From Cytophagales bacterium (GTDB lineage Bacteria > Bacteroidota > Bacteroidia > Cytophagales > Cyclobacteriaceae), in assembly GCA_003454975.1 (NCBI GenBank), contig DMST01000364.1, forward strand, positions 2,513 through 15,356: a stretch of 12,844 nt of DNA, read 5' to 3'. Under the pieces are notes generated by a model. It was not told the origin of the DNA. It made no database searches and was given only the letters and a program-made list of their open reading frames with translations. A program made the translations under genes and the position numbers. Positions 7,023 to 12,844 of this stretch are shown here, piece by piece (the first letter of the stretch is position 1; each line of letters begins with the position of its first letter).

Positions 7023-7997
7023 ATGAGCACGAACGCAACCACCCAAACAGGCCTGATTACTGGCTTGCACCACGTGACCGCGATTAGCTCTTCAGCAGCC
7101 AAAAATGTGGAATTTTACGCCGGTATTTTAGGGCTGCGCATGGTGAAGAAAACAGTGAACTTTGATGCACCCGATGTGTACCATCTGTACTACGGTGACG
7201 AATTGGGCAATCCAGGTTCCATTATGACCTTTTTTCCTTTTGGCCAAAACATACGGTCGGGTAGAGGGGGTAAAGGCCAGAGTACCTATACACAGTTTTC
7301 TATTCCAGTAGATGCCGTTTCCTATTGGGTAGATCGCTTGGGCAAGTTTGGCGTAGCCATAGAAAAGCCCTTCGAACGCTTGGGCGAAACGGTGATACAG
7401 TTCCGTGACTTTGATGGGCTAGGTTTGGAGTTGGTAGCTACGGATAGGGACGATCGTCCGGGTTTCAGCTACGGAGATATTCCTTTGGATAAGAGCATCC
7501 GTGGATTCTTTGGCTCTACCATGTCCGTAGGCAAACATGAGTTTACGTATGACCTGCTGACAAAGTATATGGACTATCGGCTGGAAGAGGAAAGTGAGAA
7601 TCGCTACCGCTTGTCGGTGGATGGCACGCCCGGTACCTATGTGGACTTAGTAGATGACCCCAAGGAGGAGCATGCCCGTGAAGGTGGTGGTACGGTACAC
7701 CACGTAGCCTTTGCTACCCCTACTGATGCCTCACAACTTGAGATCCGTGAGCTACTGATGAAGCAGGGCTTTCACCCTACGCAGGTGATTGACCGCCAGT
7801 ATTTCCACAGCATCTACTTCCGGGAGCCCAACGGAATCTTGTTCGAGGTAGCCACCAACCCTCCTGGTTTCTCCGTAGACGAGGCAGTAGAGGAGTTAGG
7901 AACGAACCTCAAGCTGCCCGCCCAATATGAAGCCTATAGAGAGAAACTGGAAGGGATTCTAGAGCCTATCTCTCCTCCAGATTTTGTGAAAGCATAA
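7023..7997 (+). CDS. Ring-cleaving dioxygenase of the glyoxalase (VOC) superfamily, PcpA/LinE/MhqO type
   Basis: Members of this family are Fe(II) extradiol-type dioxygenases that open hydroquinone rings (PcpA, LinE) or protect against quinones (MhqO of Bacillus). The 324-residue protein has two VOC modules, at about 11-145 and 160-285. The expected metal ligands are visible: His16 or His17 in GLHHVTA, His226 or His227 in GGGTVHHVAF, and Glu275 in NGILFEVAT. PNGILFEVATNPPGF and the GNPGSIMTFFPF block (62-73) are typical of the family. The length matches homologues and there is no signal peptide, so it acts in the cytoplasm. It has a strong Shine-Dalgarno and is bounded by terminators on both sides, so it is probably transcribed alone, although I could not find a convincing promoter in 6906-7010. 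The real substrate cannot be told from sequence; an electrophile-stress role is inference. Confidence 0.9.
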   Translation: MSTNATTQTGLITGLHHVTAISSSAAKNVEFYAGILGLRMVKKTVNFDAPDVYHLYYGDELGNPGSIMTFFPFGQNIRSGRGGKGQSTYTQFSIPVDAVSYWVDRLGKFGVAIEKPFERLGETVIQFRDFDGLGLELVATDRDDRPGFSYGDIPLDKSIRGFFGSTMSVGKHEFTYDLLTKYMDYRLEEESENRYRLSVDGTPGTYVDLVDDPKEEHAREGGGTVHHVAFATPTDASQLEIRELLMKQGFHPTQVIDRQYFHSIYFREPNGILFEVATNPPGFSVDEAVEELGTNLKLPAQYEAYREKLEGILEPISPPDFVKA

Positions 7998-8060
7998 GGA
8001 GCCTCCTTTGTTGGAATGGGAGTTCTGAAGGGTATAAAAACCCGGATGGGCTCCCTTTTT
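7998..8060 (+). terminator. Probable terminator after the dioxygenase gene
   Basis: GGGAG (8018-8022) can pair with CTCCC (8051-8055), enclosing an inner GGGT/ACCC stem (8030-8033 with 8040-8043), and TTTTT follows at 8056-8060. A competing pairing of GGAGCC (7998-8003), just after the stop codon, with GGCTCC (8049-8054) is also possible. The stem is interrupted, so it is weaker than the one at 6879. Confidence 0.65.
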
Positions 8061-8088
8061 GGTTGATCCGAAGTTATGTATTGCCCTC

Positions 8089-8208
8089 TTAGTCTTTCTT
8101 CTTCCGCGTAGCGCGAAACCGCAGAAACCCGTACACCGCCACTAAGGCTACTACCATCACTACCAAGAGGCTGTTGTCTTCCATAAACACCTGCCAGGGA
8201 CTTTCCAT
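8089..8208 (-). CDS. 39-residue single-span membrane protein
   Basis: The product starts MESPWQVFMEDNSLLVVMVV. Residues about 13-30 are strongly hydrophobic (LLVVMVVALVAVYGFL), followed by a basic end, RFRATRKKKD, which predicts an N-out/C-in single membrane span. The frame is open back to an ATG at 8277, but I chose the ATG at 8208. The extra 23 residues (a proline- and lysine-rich stretch) do not look natural, and a good TTTG / AACTTTTG promoter lies inside that extension. No known family is recognised, and proteins this short give little homology signal. It is the minus-strand neighbour of the TfoX-like gene, 209 bases downstream of it. Confidence 0.55.
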   Translation of the reverse strand: MESPWQVFMEDNSLLVVMVVALVAVYGFLRFRATRKKKD

Positions 8209-8240
8209 ACTTTTGTTCTTTTTGATTTTGGTTATTCGCT

Positions 8241-8273
8241 CAAAAGTTGGTGGATCAGGTAGAAGAATGCAAA
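8241..8273 (-). promoter_or_regulatory. Candidate promoter of the 39-residue protein gene
   Basis: On the minus strand TTTG (8273-8270) is followed after 21 bases by AACTTTTG (8248-8241), one mismatch from TAnnTTTG. Both the boxes and the spacing fit Bacteroidota promoters. Transcription would begin near 8234, about 26 bases before the ATG at 8208. Confidence 0.5.
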
Positions 8274-8417
8274 TCAAGGAGACGTGTAGGGTAGGAAATG
8301 CATCCTATGAGTGCGTAGCACTTTGAAATGAAATTTACACCTGGTACGCCAGCAGCTAGTGACGGGCCTTTACCTCGACTCTGCGGCCTGAAAGTCATTT
8401 AATCGAAAAGACCTGAC

Positions 8418-8783
8418 CTAATTTTTTTTCTTAGTAGTGGGCTTGGGTTTTAGTGAGGCAATGTGCTCATAACTTTTTTGCAACCAGGGTGCCAGAGTTT
8501 CTGTATCCTCGAATAGCCCTGCTGGCACCTTCACGTAGTCACGCATGACAGAATTGTATTGAATAAAGGGTTCCGATCCGTATTGTTCTCCGAATGCTTT
8601 TTGGTCCTCTTTGCTCATGCGTATGCCGAGGGTGCCTGTAGGGTCTAGGTAGGTGAACATGTGCCCGTTCAAGGAAGTATACCTGAATTTTTTACCCTTC
8701 ATCTCCAGGCGGTCATCCGTAGCAAGAAGCTTTTGGTACAAGGCAATCTTTTCGGGGGGAATGGTGGAGGGGTCTTTTGCCAT
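8418..8783 (-). CDS. TfoX N-terminal-domain-like small cytoplasmic protein
   Basis: The 121-residue product has no signal or membrane segment. The stretch EKIALYQKLLATDDRLEMKG (11-30), then FRYTSLNGHMFTYLDPTGTLGIRMSKEDQ (33-61), has the pattern of the TfoX/Sxy N-terminal domain: a G..Y.SLNGHMF..L...G.L.IRL element followed by a charged helix. The remainder, with YVKVPAGLFED (83-93) and YEHIASLKP (105-113), also fits that fold, and it ends in a lysine-rich tail. Full-length TfoX (Sxy) is a competence regulator, but single-domain relatives are widespread and of unknown role, so no competence function is claimed. The start is the only ATG with a plausible upstream promoter. Family assignment is by pattern memory. 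Confidence 0.75.
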   Translation of the reverse strand: MAKDPSTIPPEKIALYQKLLATDDRLEMKGKKFRYTSLNGHMFTYLDPTGTLGIRMSKEDQKAFGEQYGSEPFIQYNSVMRDYVKVPAGLFEDTETLAPWLQKSYEHIASLKPKPTTKKKN

Positions 8784-8822
8784 GTGTTAAGCGGTAATTT
8801 CTTTACAGTGTATTGATTATCA

Positions 8823-8853
8823 GAAAGATACAGCCAATCATGTGGGATTGAAA
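8823..8853 (-). promoter_or_regulatory. Candidate promoter of the TfoX-like gene
   Basis: The minus strand has TTTC (8853-8850), a 19-base spacer, then TATCTTTC (8830-8823). Each box differs by one base from TTTG and TAnnTTTG. The start would fall near 8817, about 35 bases before the ATG at 8783. Confidence 0.4.
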
Positions 8854-8925
8854 TAGCTTCTGATTTCTTGGCCGAAATTTATTAATGTCAAAAAAATGGT
8901 CCGATGTGGAAACAAAATCACAACA

Positions 8926-8945
8926 TTAGATGTATATACATTTAA
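8926..8945. promoter_or_regulatory. Near-perfect 20-bp palindrome, putative operator of yceI
   Basis: The core ATGTATATACAT (8930-8941) is a perfect 12-bp palindrome. It extends to TTAG/TTAA flanks with a single mismatched pair, giving 19 or 20 symmetrical bases. Size and symmetry suit a dimeric winged-helix repressor, for example of the MarR family. It overlaps TACATTTA (8937-8944), a one-mismatch -7 box for yceI, 39 bases before the ATG. No regulator gene is in the window. Confidence 0.6.
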
Positions 8946-8983
8946 ATTATAAACACTGACTTCAAAATTAACACACAATAGCT

Positions 8984-9508
8984 ATGGCAACATGGGCAAT
9001 TGATCCTAGTCACTCAGAAGTGACTTTCAAAGTAAAACACTTGGTAATCAGTACTGTAACCGGAAACTTTCACAAGTTTGAAGGGGCAGTAGAGGCAGTA
9101 GGAGAGGACTTCAATGGTGCTTCTGCTTCTTTTTCTTTGGACGTAGATAGCGTGAATACCAACAGCGCTGATCGCGATGGTCATTTGAAATCAGGCGACT
9201 TTTTCGATGCAGAGCAGTTTCCAAAAATCACTTTTGCCAATGGCAAAATCACGAATAGTAGCGGTGAATATTCATTGACTGGTGACCTGACTATTCGTGA
9301 CGTAACCAAATCAGTTACTTTGGACGTGGATTTTGGCGGAGTAGCCAAGGACCCTTGGGGGAACACCAAGGCTGGATTTGAAATTACGGGTAAAATTCCC
9401 CGGAAAGAATTCGGTCTAAACTGGAATGCACCCCTGGAAACTGGAGGTGTTTTGGTAGGTGAGGATGTGAGGTTGGTATTGAACATCCAGTTGGCCCAGC
9501 AAGGCTAA
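8984..9508 (+). CDS. YceI-family protein, cytoplasmic form
   Basis: YceI proteins are lipocalin-like eight-stranded barrels that bind a long polyisoprenoid chain such as a quinone precursor. The 174-residue product covers the whole domain. DPSHSEVTFKVKHL (7-20) is the usual opening; RDGHLKSGDFFDAEQFPKITF (64-84) is the family's most conserved block; LTIRDVTKSVTL (102-113) and RKEFGLNWN (140-148) follow. Unlike E. coli YceI it has no signal peptide, so it is predicted to stay in the cytoplasm, as do many Bacteroidota homologues. The ATG at 8984 has no Shine-Dalgarno but sits exactly at the family start. The palindrome at 8926-8945 suggests control by a repressor. The gene converges on the ADP-ribosylglycohydrolase gene and shares its terminator region. 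The yceI symbol is not assigned because paralogues are common. Confidence 0.93.
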   Translation: MATWAIDPSHSEVTFKVKHLVISTVTGNFHKFEGAVEAVGEDFNGASASFSLDVDSVNTNSADRDGHLKSGDFFDAEQFPKITFANGKITNSSGEYSLTGDLTIRDVTKSVTLDVDFGGVAKDPWGNTKAGFEITGKIPRKEFGLNWNAPLETGGVLVGEDVRLVLNIQLAQQG

Positions 9509-9531
9509 ATAAGAAATTCCTGATGGCTTTG

Positions 9532-9565
9532 GCCTCATCCTCTTGTGGGATGGGGCTATTTTTTT
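9532..9565 (+). terminator. Terminator of yceI, overlapping the end of the convergent gene
   Basis: GCCTCATCC (9532-9540), loop TCTTGTG, GGATGGGGC (9548-9556) forms a 9-bp stem with one G-U pair, then TA and seven T (9559-9565). The T tract and the stem's last base lie within the stop codon and final codons of the minus-strand gene. Confidence 0.8.
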
Positions 9566-10881
9566 GCCCTAGGTCTTGGGATAATCCAAGCATCTCCCGT
9601 AGAATCGATGTGCCCAACCAAAACGTTCGTCACCACCCGGTCCACAATCTCAAGGCCTGTCCGGGCCATGTCCGGAAAATTGTCCAAACCATCATTTGGG
9701 AACCCCTGGCGGGTGCGGTGAATGTTGAACTGGTCGGCAAAGGTGCGGTCAAAAGCTGTTTCTACCCCACTTTTACCTAGGATAAAGCCCAACATGCCAC
9801 CCCAGGTAGCGGTGGGGTTGTCGCTGTCCCAGCCGCAAAGAGAACCAATTTTGATGGTCTCCAGGAGGTCTCCCTTCCCATAAAACAGGCTCACCAGGCT
9901 GGCTGCAAAGTTGATACCCGCTGCAAAGCAGCCATTGCAATAGAGGTTTTGACTGGTGATGTCATAACGGTCCTTTTGTTCTACCTGATACCGCTGGTAA
10001 ATGGAGTCCCGTGTCGCTTCCCAAGGCAGGCCTTTTTGATACAGCCCTATTACATAGTCGAACATCCTGGCGGGGTATTCTGACCCCACCAAATGCTCCC
10101 GGGCCTGAATAGCCATTTGCATGGTGATTGTACTATCCGGCTGACTCATGGGGGCTGATGTAGCTTGATTGTACATGAGTACGTAGAATTCAGCAATTTG
10201 GGCGGCTTCTTTTCTTGCCGTGGTACGGATGGGGAGGTGGGCCATTTTCAGAGCAATATCCGGTCTACCTGGCGCAAAGAATCCGAATAGCTCGGTGGTC
10301 AGTTGCGCGTCGATCATAGCGTAGTGTGGGTTGTGGGCAGGATCGCTAGTGGTGGGTGGGAGCATTCCTTCTTGCATCAAGTCCAGGGCTTGTTGGTTGC
10401 TTACCCACAGAAAATTCTCTTCCTCGGTCCGGATGTGCGTGAGCCAGCCCTTTCGGATTTGCTGGGGAGTGAGGAAGGCTGTTTCGTGCTGAGCCAGCAA
10501 ATACTGGTACATGTACTCGATGTCCGTATCGTCATCGGCACTCCATACCCCACCGGGCTCTTCGAACACGAAATCGATGGTAGGGGAAAGTGCACTGGGT
10601 ATTCCTTCTCCCCAAATGCTGGGCTGGTCTGGCTGTCCCCAGTCCGTGCGGGTGTAAAAGGCTCCCGTTCGGATCTCACCCACATTGCCGATCTTGTCCA
10701 TCTCCGTGACCAGTCCCGTCCAGTTGGCAATGCACTGGCCCAGCCAAAAGCCTTCCAGCCGCTCAGCGTACTCAGTACGTGAAATTACTAGCTCCCCTTC
10801 AGTACTTGATGTGCTTTGGCAGGCCAATAGCAGGCTTAGGGGAAGGAGTCCTATATAGCATAAAAAAATAGAGAGCTTCAT
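9556..10881 (-). CDS. Lipoprotein ADP-ribosylglycohydrolase-family protein
   Basis: ADP-ribosylglycohydrolases (DraG/ARH fold) use two Mg ions to release ADP-ribose from proteins or small molecules. The 441-residue protein opens with a lipoprotein signal (MKLSIFLCYIGLLPLSLLLAC), with a lipobox LLAC that puts the lipidated cysteine at 21 and Gln at +2. The domain runs from about 36 to 420: GFWLGQCIANWTGL (44-57) resembles the family's G...G..iG start, DDDTD (116-120) is the first metal motif, and CGWDSDNPTATWGGM (349-363) is the second D.D..AT..G motif. Both metal sites look intact. The ATG at 10881 is preferred to one at 10923, since only the former begins at the signal peptide. It starts 10 bases after truC and is likely cotranscribed with it. 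An envelope location is unusual compared with the cytoplasmic DraG type; the substrate is unknown. Confidence 0.85.
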   Translation of the reverse strand: MKLSIFLCYIGLLPLSLLLACQSTSSTEGELVISRTEYAERLEGFWLGQCIANWTGLVTEMDKIGNVGEIRTGAFYTRTDWGQPDQPSIWGEGIPSALSPTIDFVFEEPGGVWSADDDTDIEYMYQYLLAQHETAFLTPQQIRKGWLTHIRTEEENFLWVSNQQALDLMQEGMLPPTTSDPAHNPHYAMIDAQLTTELFGFFAPGRPDIALKMAHLPIRTTARKEAAQIAEFYVLMYNQATSAPMSQPDSTITMQMAIQAREHLVGSEYPARMFDYVIGLYQKGLPWEATRDSIYQRYQVEQKDRYDITSQNLYCNGCFAAGINFAASLVSLFYGKGDLLETIKIGSLCGWDSDNPTATWGGMLGFILGKSGVETAFDRTFADQFNIHRTRQGFPNDGLDNFPDMARTGLEIVDRVVTNVLVGHIDSTGDAWIIPRPRAKK

Positions 10882-10891
10882 ACCCTGAAGG

Positions 10892-11605
10892 TTACAGAAA
10901 CCAGCGTTCCCAACCAAACTCATGCACCATCCTACGGAATTCGTTTTGGATGGGTGCCTGGATGCTGACGGGTTCTTGAGTGACCGGATGTAGGAAGTCT
11001 AACTGATGCGCATGCAGCAGCATGGTTTCCATCTGCCAATGTTCTTTGAAGAGGCGGTTTTGTTTGTTGCAACCGTGGGGCCGGTCGGCAATGATGGGGT
11101 GGAGGATGTGTGCGAAGTGCTTTCGGATTTGGTGCATCCTACCCGTTTCGGGATAGGCCTCTACCAAACTGTAGCGCGAGGTGGAAAATTTACCGAAGGG
11201 TACGGGTACTTCCACTCGGTCCAGCGTCCGGTACCGAGTTACGGCCTCCTGGGGCTCCTCCCGCTGGTCCTCTGGCCGCAGGGCGTAATCGATTGTCCCT
11301 TCGGGTTCCGTATAGCCACGTACCACAGCGCGGTAGGTCTTTTGGGTTTTGCGGTCTGCAAACAACCCCTGCACCGCATTTGCGGTTTCTGAGTCCAGTG
11401 AAAAGAGCAGTACTCCAGCCGTTTTACGGTCTAGCCGATGGGCCGGGAACACATGCCGGTCCAACTGGTTACGAAGCGTTTGGAGGGCAAACACCTTGGC
11501 GTCGGAGGCCCGTCCAGTACGGTGAACTAGTAGCCCGTGGGGCTTATTCACGGCTACCAGCCAGTCGTCTTGGTATAGGATGTCAAGGTGCGGGGCTTCG
11601 TCCAT
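10892..11605 (-). CDS. truC: tRNA pseudouridine-65 synthase (RluA family)
   Basis: TruC isomerises uridine 65 in the T-stem region of certain tRNAs. The 237-residue product follows E. coli TruC closely as I recall it: LDILYQDDWLVAVNKPHGLLVHR (7-29), then HVFPAHRLDRKTAGVLLF (51-68) with the catalytic aspartate 59 in HRLDR, then TSRYSLVEAYPETGRMHQIRKH and HPIIADRPHGCNKQNR near the substrate-binding end, and the closing FGWERWF. No S4 domain is present, as expected for TruC. An upstream in-frame ATG at 11638 would add eleven residues and leave only 29 bases to the divergent DUF2461 gene. I prefer 11605 because the protein then begins as its homologues do and leaves 62 bases for promoters; this is uncertain. 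The ADP-ribosylglycohydrolase gene follows after 10 bases. Confidence 0.9.
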   Translation of the reverse strand: MDEAPHLDILYQDDWLVAVNKPHGLLVHRTGRASDAKVFALQTLRNQLDRHVFPAHRLDRKTAGVLLFSLDSETANAVQGLFADRKTQKTYRAVVRGYTEPEGTIDYALRPEDQREEPQEAVTRYRTLDRVEVPVPFGKFSTSRYSLVEAYPETGRMHQIRKHFAHILHPIIADRPHGCNKQNRLFKEHWQMETMLLHAHQLDFLHPVTQEPVSIQAPIQNEFRRMVHEFGWERWFL

Positions 11606-11667
11606 GGCGTGCAAAGCTAATGTGCGAAGGGTCCCCATGAAAATCTACCGATTCCGTACCTTCCCGC

Positions 11668-12345
11668 ATGCAAGCCATTACCCCGAATACCCTTTCCTTT
11701 CTTAAGGACCTGGAGGCCAATAACCAGCGCGATTGGTACCATGAGCATAAAACCGAGTACCAACAAGCCCGGCAGGATTTTATGGCCTGGCTGCGTACCC
11801 TGATTAGTGGGATTACGGAGGCGAATTTGCTGGATTTGAGCGGCTTGGAGCCCAAAGATGCTATGTACCGCATCTTCCGGGACCTGCGATTCCATAAGGA
11901 CAAGCCCCCCTACAACCCTTGGTTTAGCGCTATGCTAGGCCCCCAAGGACGGAATACCCAAGTGGCAGCCTTCTACATTCGGCTACAGCCGGGTAGGAGC
12001 TACGTGGGAGCGGGCTGTAGCAGTTATTGGAAAGGAGATATGTTGGCGGCTCTGCGGCAAGAGATTGACTATCACCCAGAACCGCTCCTACAGTGGATGG
12101 CAGGAGCTCCTTTCCAAAAGTACTTTGGTGAGATCAAAGGGGAGGCCCTCAAACGCCCGCCCAAAGGCTATGCGGCAGACCACCCCCAGGTGCGCTGGCT
12201 CAAACAGAAGGACTGGTGGGTAGAACATACCCTACCGGATGAGTTGTTGCACGATGAAGCGCTGATTCCGTATTTGTTGGAGGTGTATGCAGCAGCACAG
12301 CCCCTGCTTGCCTATCTTACCACCTCTATTGAAGACATTGTATAA
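11668..12345 (+). CDS. DUF2461 family protein
   Basis: The 225-residue product matches the DUF2461 (TIGR02453) pattern over its whole length. It has TLSFLKDLEANNQRDWYHEHK (8-28) at the start, AMYRIFRDLRFHKDKPPYNPWFSAML (65-90) in the middle, and AFYIRLQPGRSYVGAGCSSYW (101-121) with the characteristic glycine-rich turn. The family is widespread and of unknown biochemical function. No signal peptide or membrane segment is present, so it is cytoplasmic. It starts 62 bases (or 29, depending on the truC start) from the divergent truC gene, and the SMP-30-like gene begins 13 bases after its stop, so those two are probably cotranscribed. Confidence 0.92.
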   Translation: MQAITPNTLSFLKDLEANNQRDWYHEHKTEYQQARQDFMAWLRTLISGITEANLLDLSGLEPKDAMYRIFRDLRFHKDKPPYNPWFSAMLGPQGRNTQVAAFYIRLQPGRSYVGAGCSSYWKGDMLAALRQEIDYHPEPLLQWMAGAPFQKYFGEIKGEALKRPPKGYAADHPQVRWLKQKDWWVEHTLPDELLHDEALIPYLLEVYAAAQPLLAYLTTSIEDIV

Positions 12346-12358
12346 AAACCACTCTTTT

Positions 12359-12844
12359 ATGAAATCCATCTGTTCTGCGGGCCCACTTTTTGCCCTTTTG
12401 GCCTTGGCTGCCTGTAATTCCCAAACCCAAGAGAAAGATACTGTAGTCGATATGCCCAGCGAAGAACCAGAAGTATTTGTGGTGTCGTCAGAAATTGACC
12501 AGCTGGGAGAGGGTGCCTTTTGGTATGGTGAAGCAAAAGAGTTCTGGTGGATCGATATTGAGGGTAAGCGATTGTACACGTTGGATCAGGGCGGTGCCAA
12601 AACCGGGTATGACATGCCCTCGCGTATTGGTACGGTAGTGCCTGATATAGAAGGAAAGGCTATCGTGGCCATCGAGGAAGGTGTCTATCGGTTTGACAGG
12701 GCTGACCAGTCCTTTGCACCGGTGGCACACCCACAAGAGGGTATGGAAGGGCTGCGCTACAACGATGGTAAGGCCGATCCGCAAGGCCGCCTGTGGGTAG
12801 GAGGGGTGCACCTGGACCAGACGCCTGGGGCGGCTTCGCTTTAC
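12359..12844 (+). CDS. Lipoprotein SMP-30/gluconolactonase/LRE-like protein, N-terminal 162 residues, cut by the window edge
   Basis: SMP-30-type six-bladed beta-propellers hydrolyse sugar lactones using one divalent metal ion. The frame from the ATG at 12359 stays open to the end of the window. The first 19 residues are a lipoprotein signal (MKSICSAGPLFALLALAAC, lipobox LAAC, lipidated Cys19), followed by an acidic linker. The propeller starts near 46 with LGEGAFWYGEAKEFWWIDIE, in which Glu51 corresponds to the first metal ligand. RYNDGKADPQGRLWVGG (133-149) is the hallmark block with the conserved Asn-Asp. About half of the expected protein, including the other ligands, lies beyond the window. 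An envelope location is typical of Bacteroidota versions. The substrate is unknown, and relatives include lactonases and organophosphatases. Confidence 0.9.
   Translation, partial: MKSICSAGPLFALLALAACNSQTQEKDTVVDMPSEEPEVFVVSSEIDQLGEGAFWYGEAKEFWWIDIEGKRLYTLDQGGAKTGYDMPSRIGTVVPDIEGKAIVAIEEGVYRFDRADQSFAPVAHPQEGMEGLRYNDGKADPQGRLWVGGVHLDQTPGAASLY

Noticed and set aside
10303..10782. 159-codon plus-strand frame inside the ADP-ribosylglycohydrolase gene
   Set aside because: Antisense shadow without any recognisable domain.
11006..11640. Plus-strand frames of 128 and 176 codons across truC
   Set aside because: Antisense to truC, whose minus-strand frame has clear family motifs; the plus-strand products look like low-complexity shadows.

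Overview
The window looks like a chromosomal segment of a Bacteroidota bacterium. This rests on the protein set (GyrA with the RGGVGSKG-type GyrA box, a gyrA-TPR gene pair, a DUF2461 protein, short lipoprotein and Sec signals), on the near absence of Shine-Dalgarno sequences, and on several TTTG / TAnnTTTG promoter-like boxes. Base composition is near half G+C by eye. The proteins would fit a Saprospiria/Lewinella-like lineage, but that placement is inference. There is no sign of prophage, transposon, CRISPR array, tRNA or rRNA; nearly everything reads as ordinary core and housekeeping content.

Layout. 1-792 (minus) is the N-terminal part of an oxygen-independent coproporphyrinogen III oxidase (hemN), cut by the window edge. 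793-1267 is the longest non-coding stretch; on the minus strand it holds a consensus-like -7 box, a terminator-type hairpin and a second small hairpin, which together suggest a short RNA or a hemN leader/attenuator. 1268-1870 (plus) is an AT-rich orphan gene of unknown function. 1943-2986 (plus) is a secreted, probably outer-membrane beta-barrel protein with an odd Cys/His-rich basic tail. 3071-5653 is gyrA and 5704-6855 an exported TPR protein, likely cotranscribed and ended by a strong terminator at 6879-6905. 7023-7997 (plus) is a PcpA/LinE/MhqO-type ring-cleaving dioxygenase with its own strong ribosome binding site and a terminator.

From 8089 to 8783 two small minus-strand genes follow: a 39-residue single-span membrane protein and a TfoX N-terminal-domain-like protein. 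At 8984-9508 (plus) lies a cytoplasmic YceI-family protein, with a near-perfect 20-bp palindrome in front of it that resembles a MarR-family operator. It converges on a minus-strand pair, truC (tRNA pseudouridine-65 synthase) followed after 10 bases by a lipoprotein ADP-ribosylglycohydrolase; the terminator of yceI overlaps the end of the latter gene. Divergent from truC are a DUF2461 gene and, 13 bases after it, a lipoprotein SMP-30/gluconolactonase-like gene that runs off the window.

Functional themes are haem synthesis under low oxygen, DNA topology, possible quinone/electrophile stress (dioxygenase and YceI), tRNA modification and extracytoplasmic hydrolases. I did not find a convincing undescribed multi-gene system. 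The points most worth a second look are the palindrome before yceI, the possible small RNA/leader before hemN, the exported ADP-ribosylglycohydrolase, and the orphan gene at 1268.
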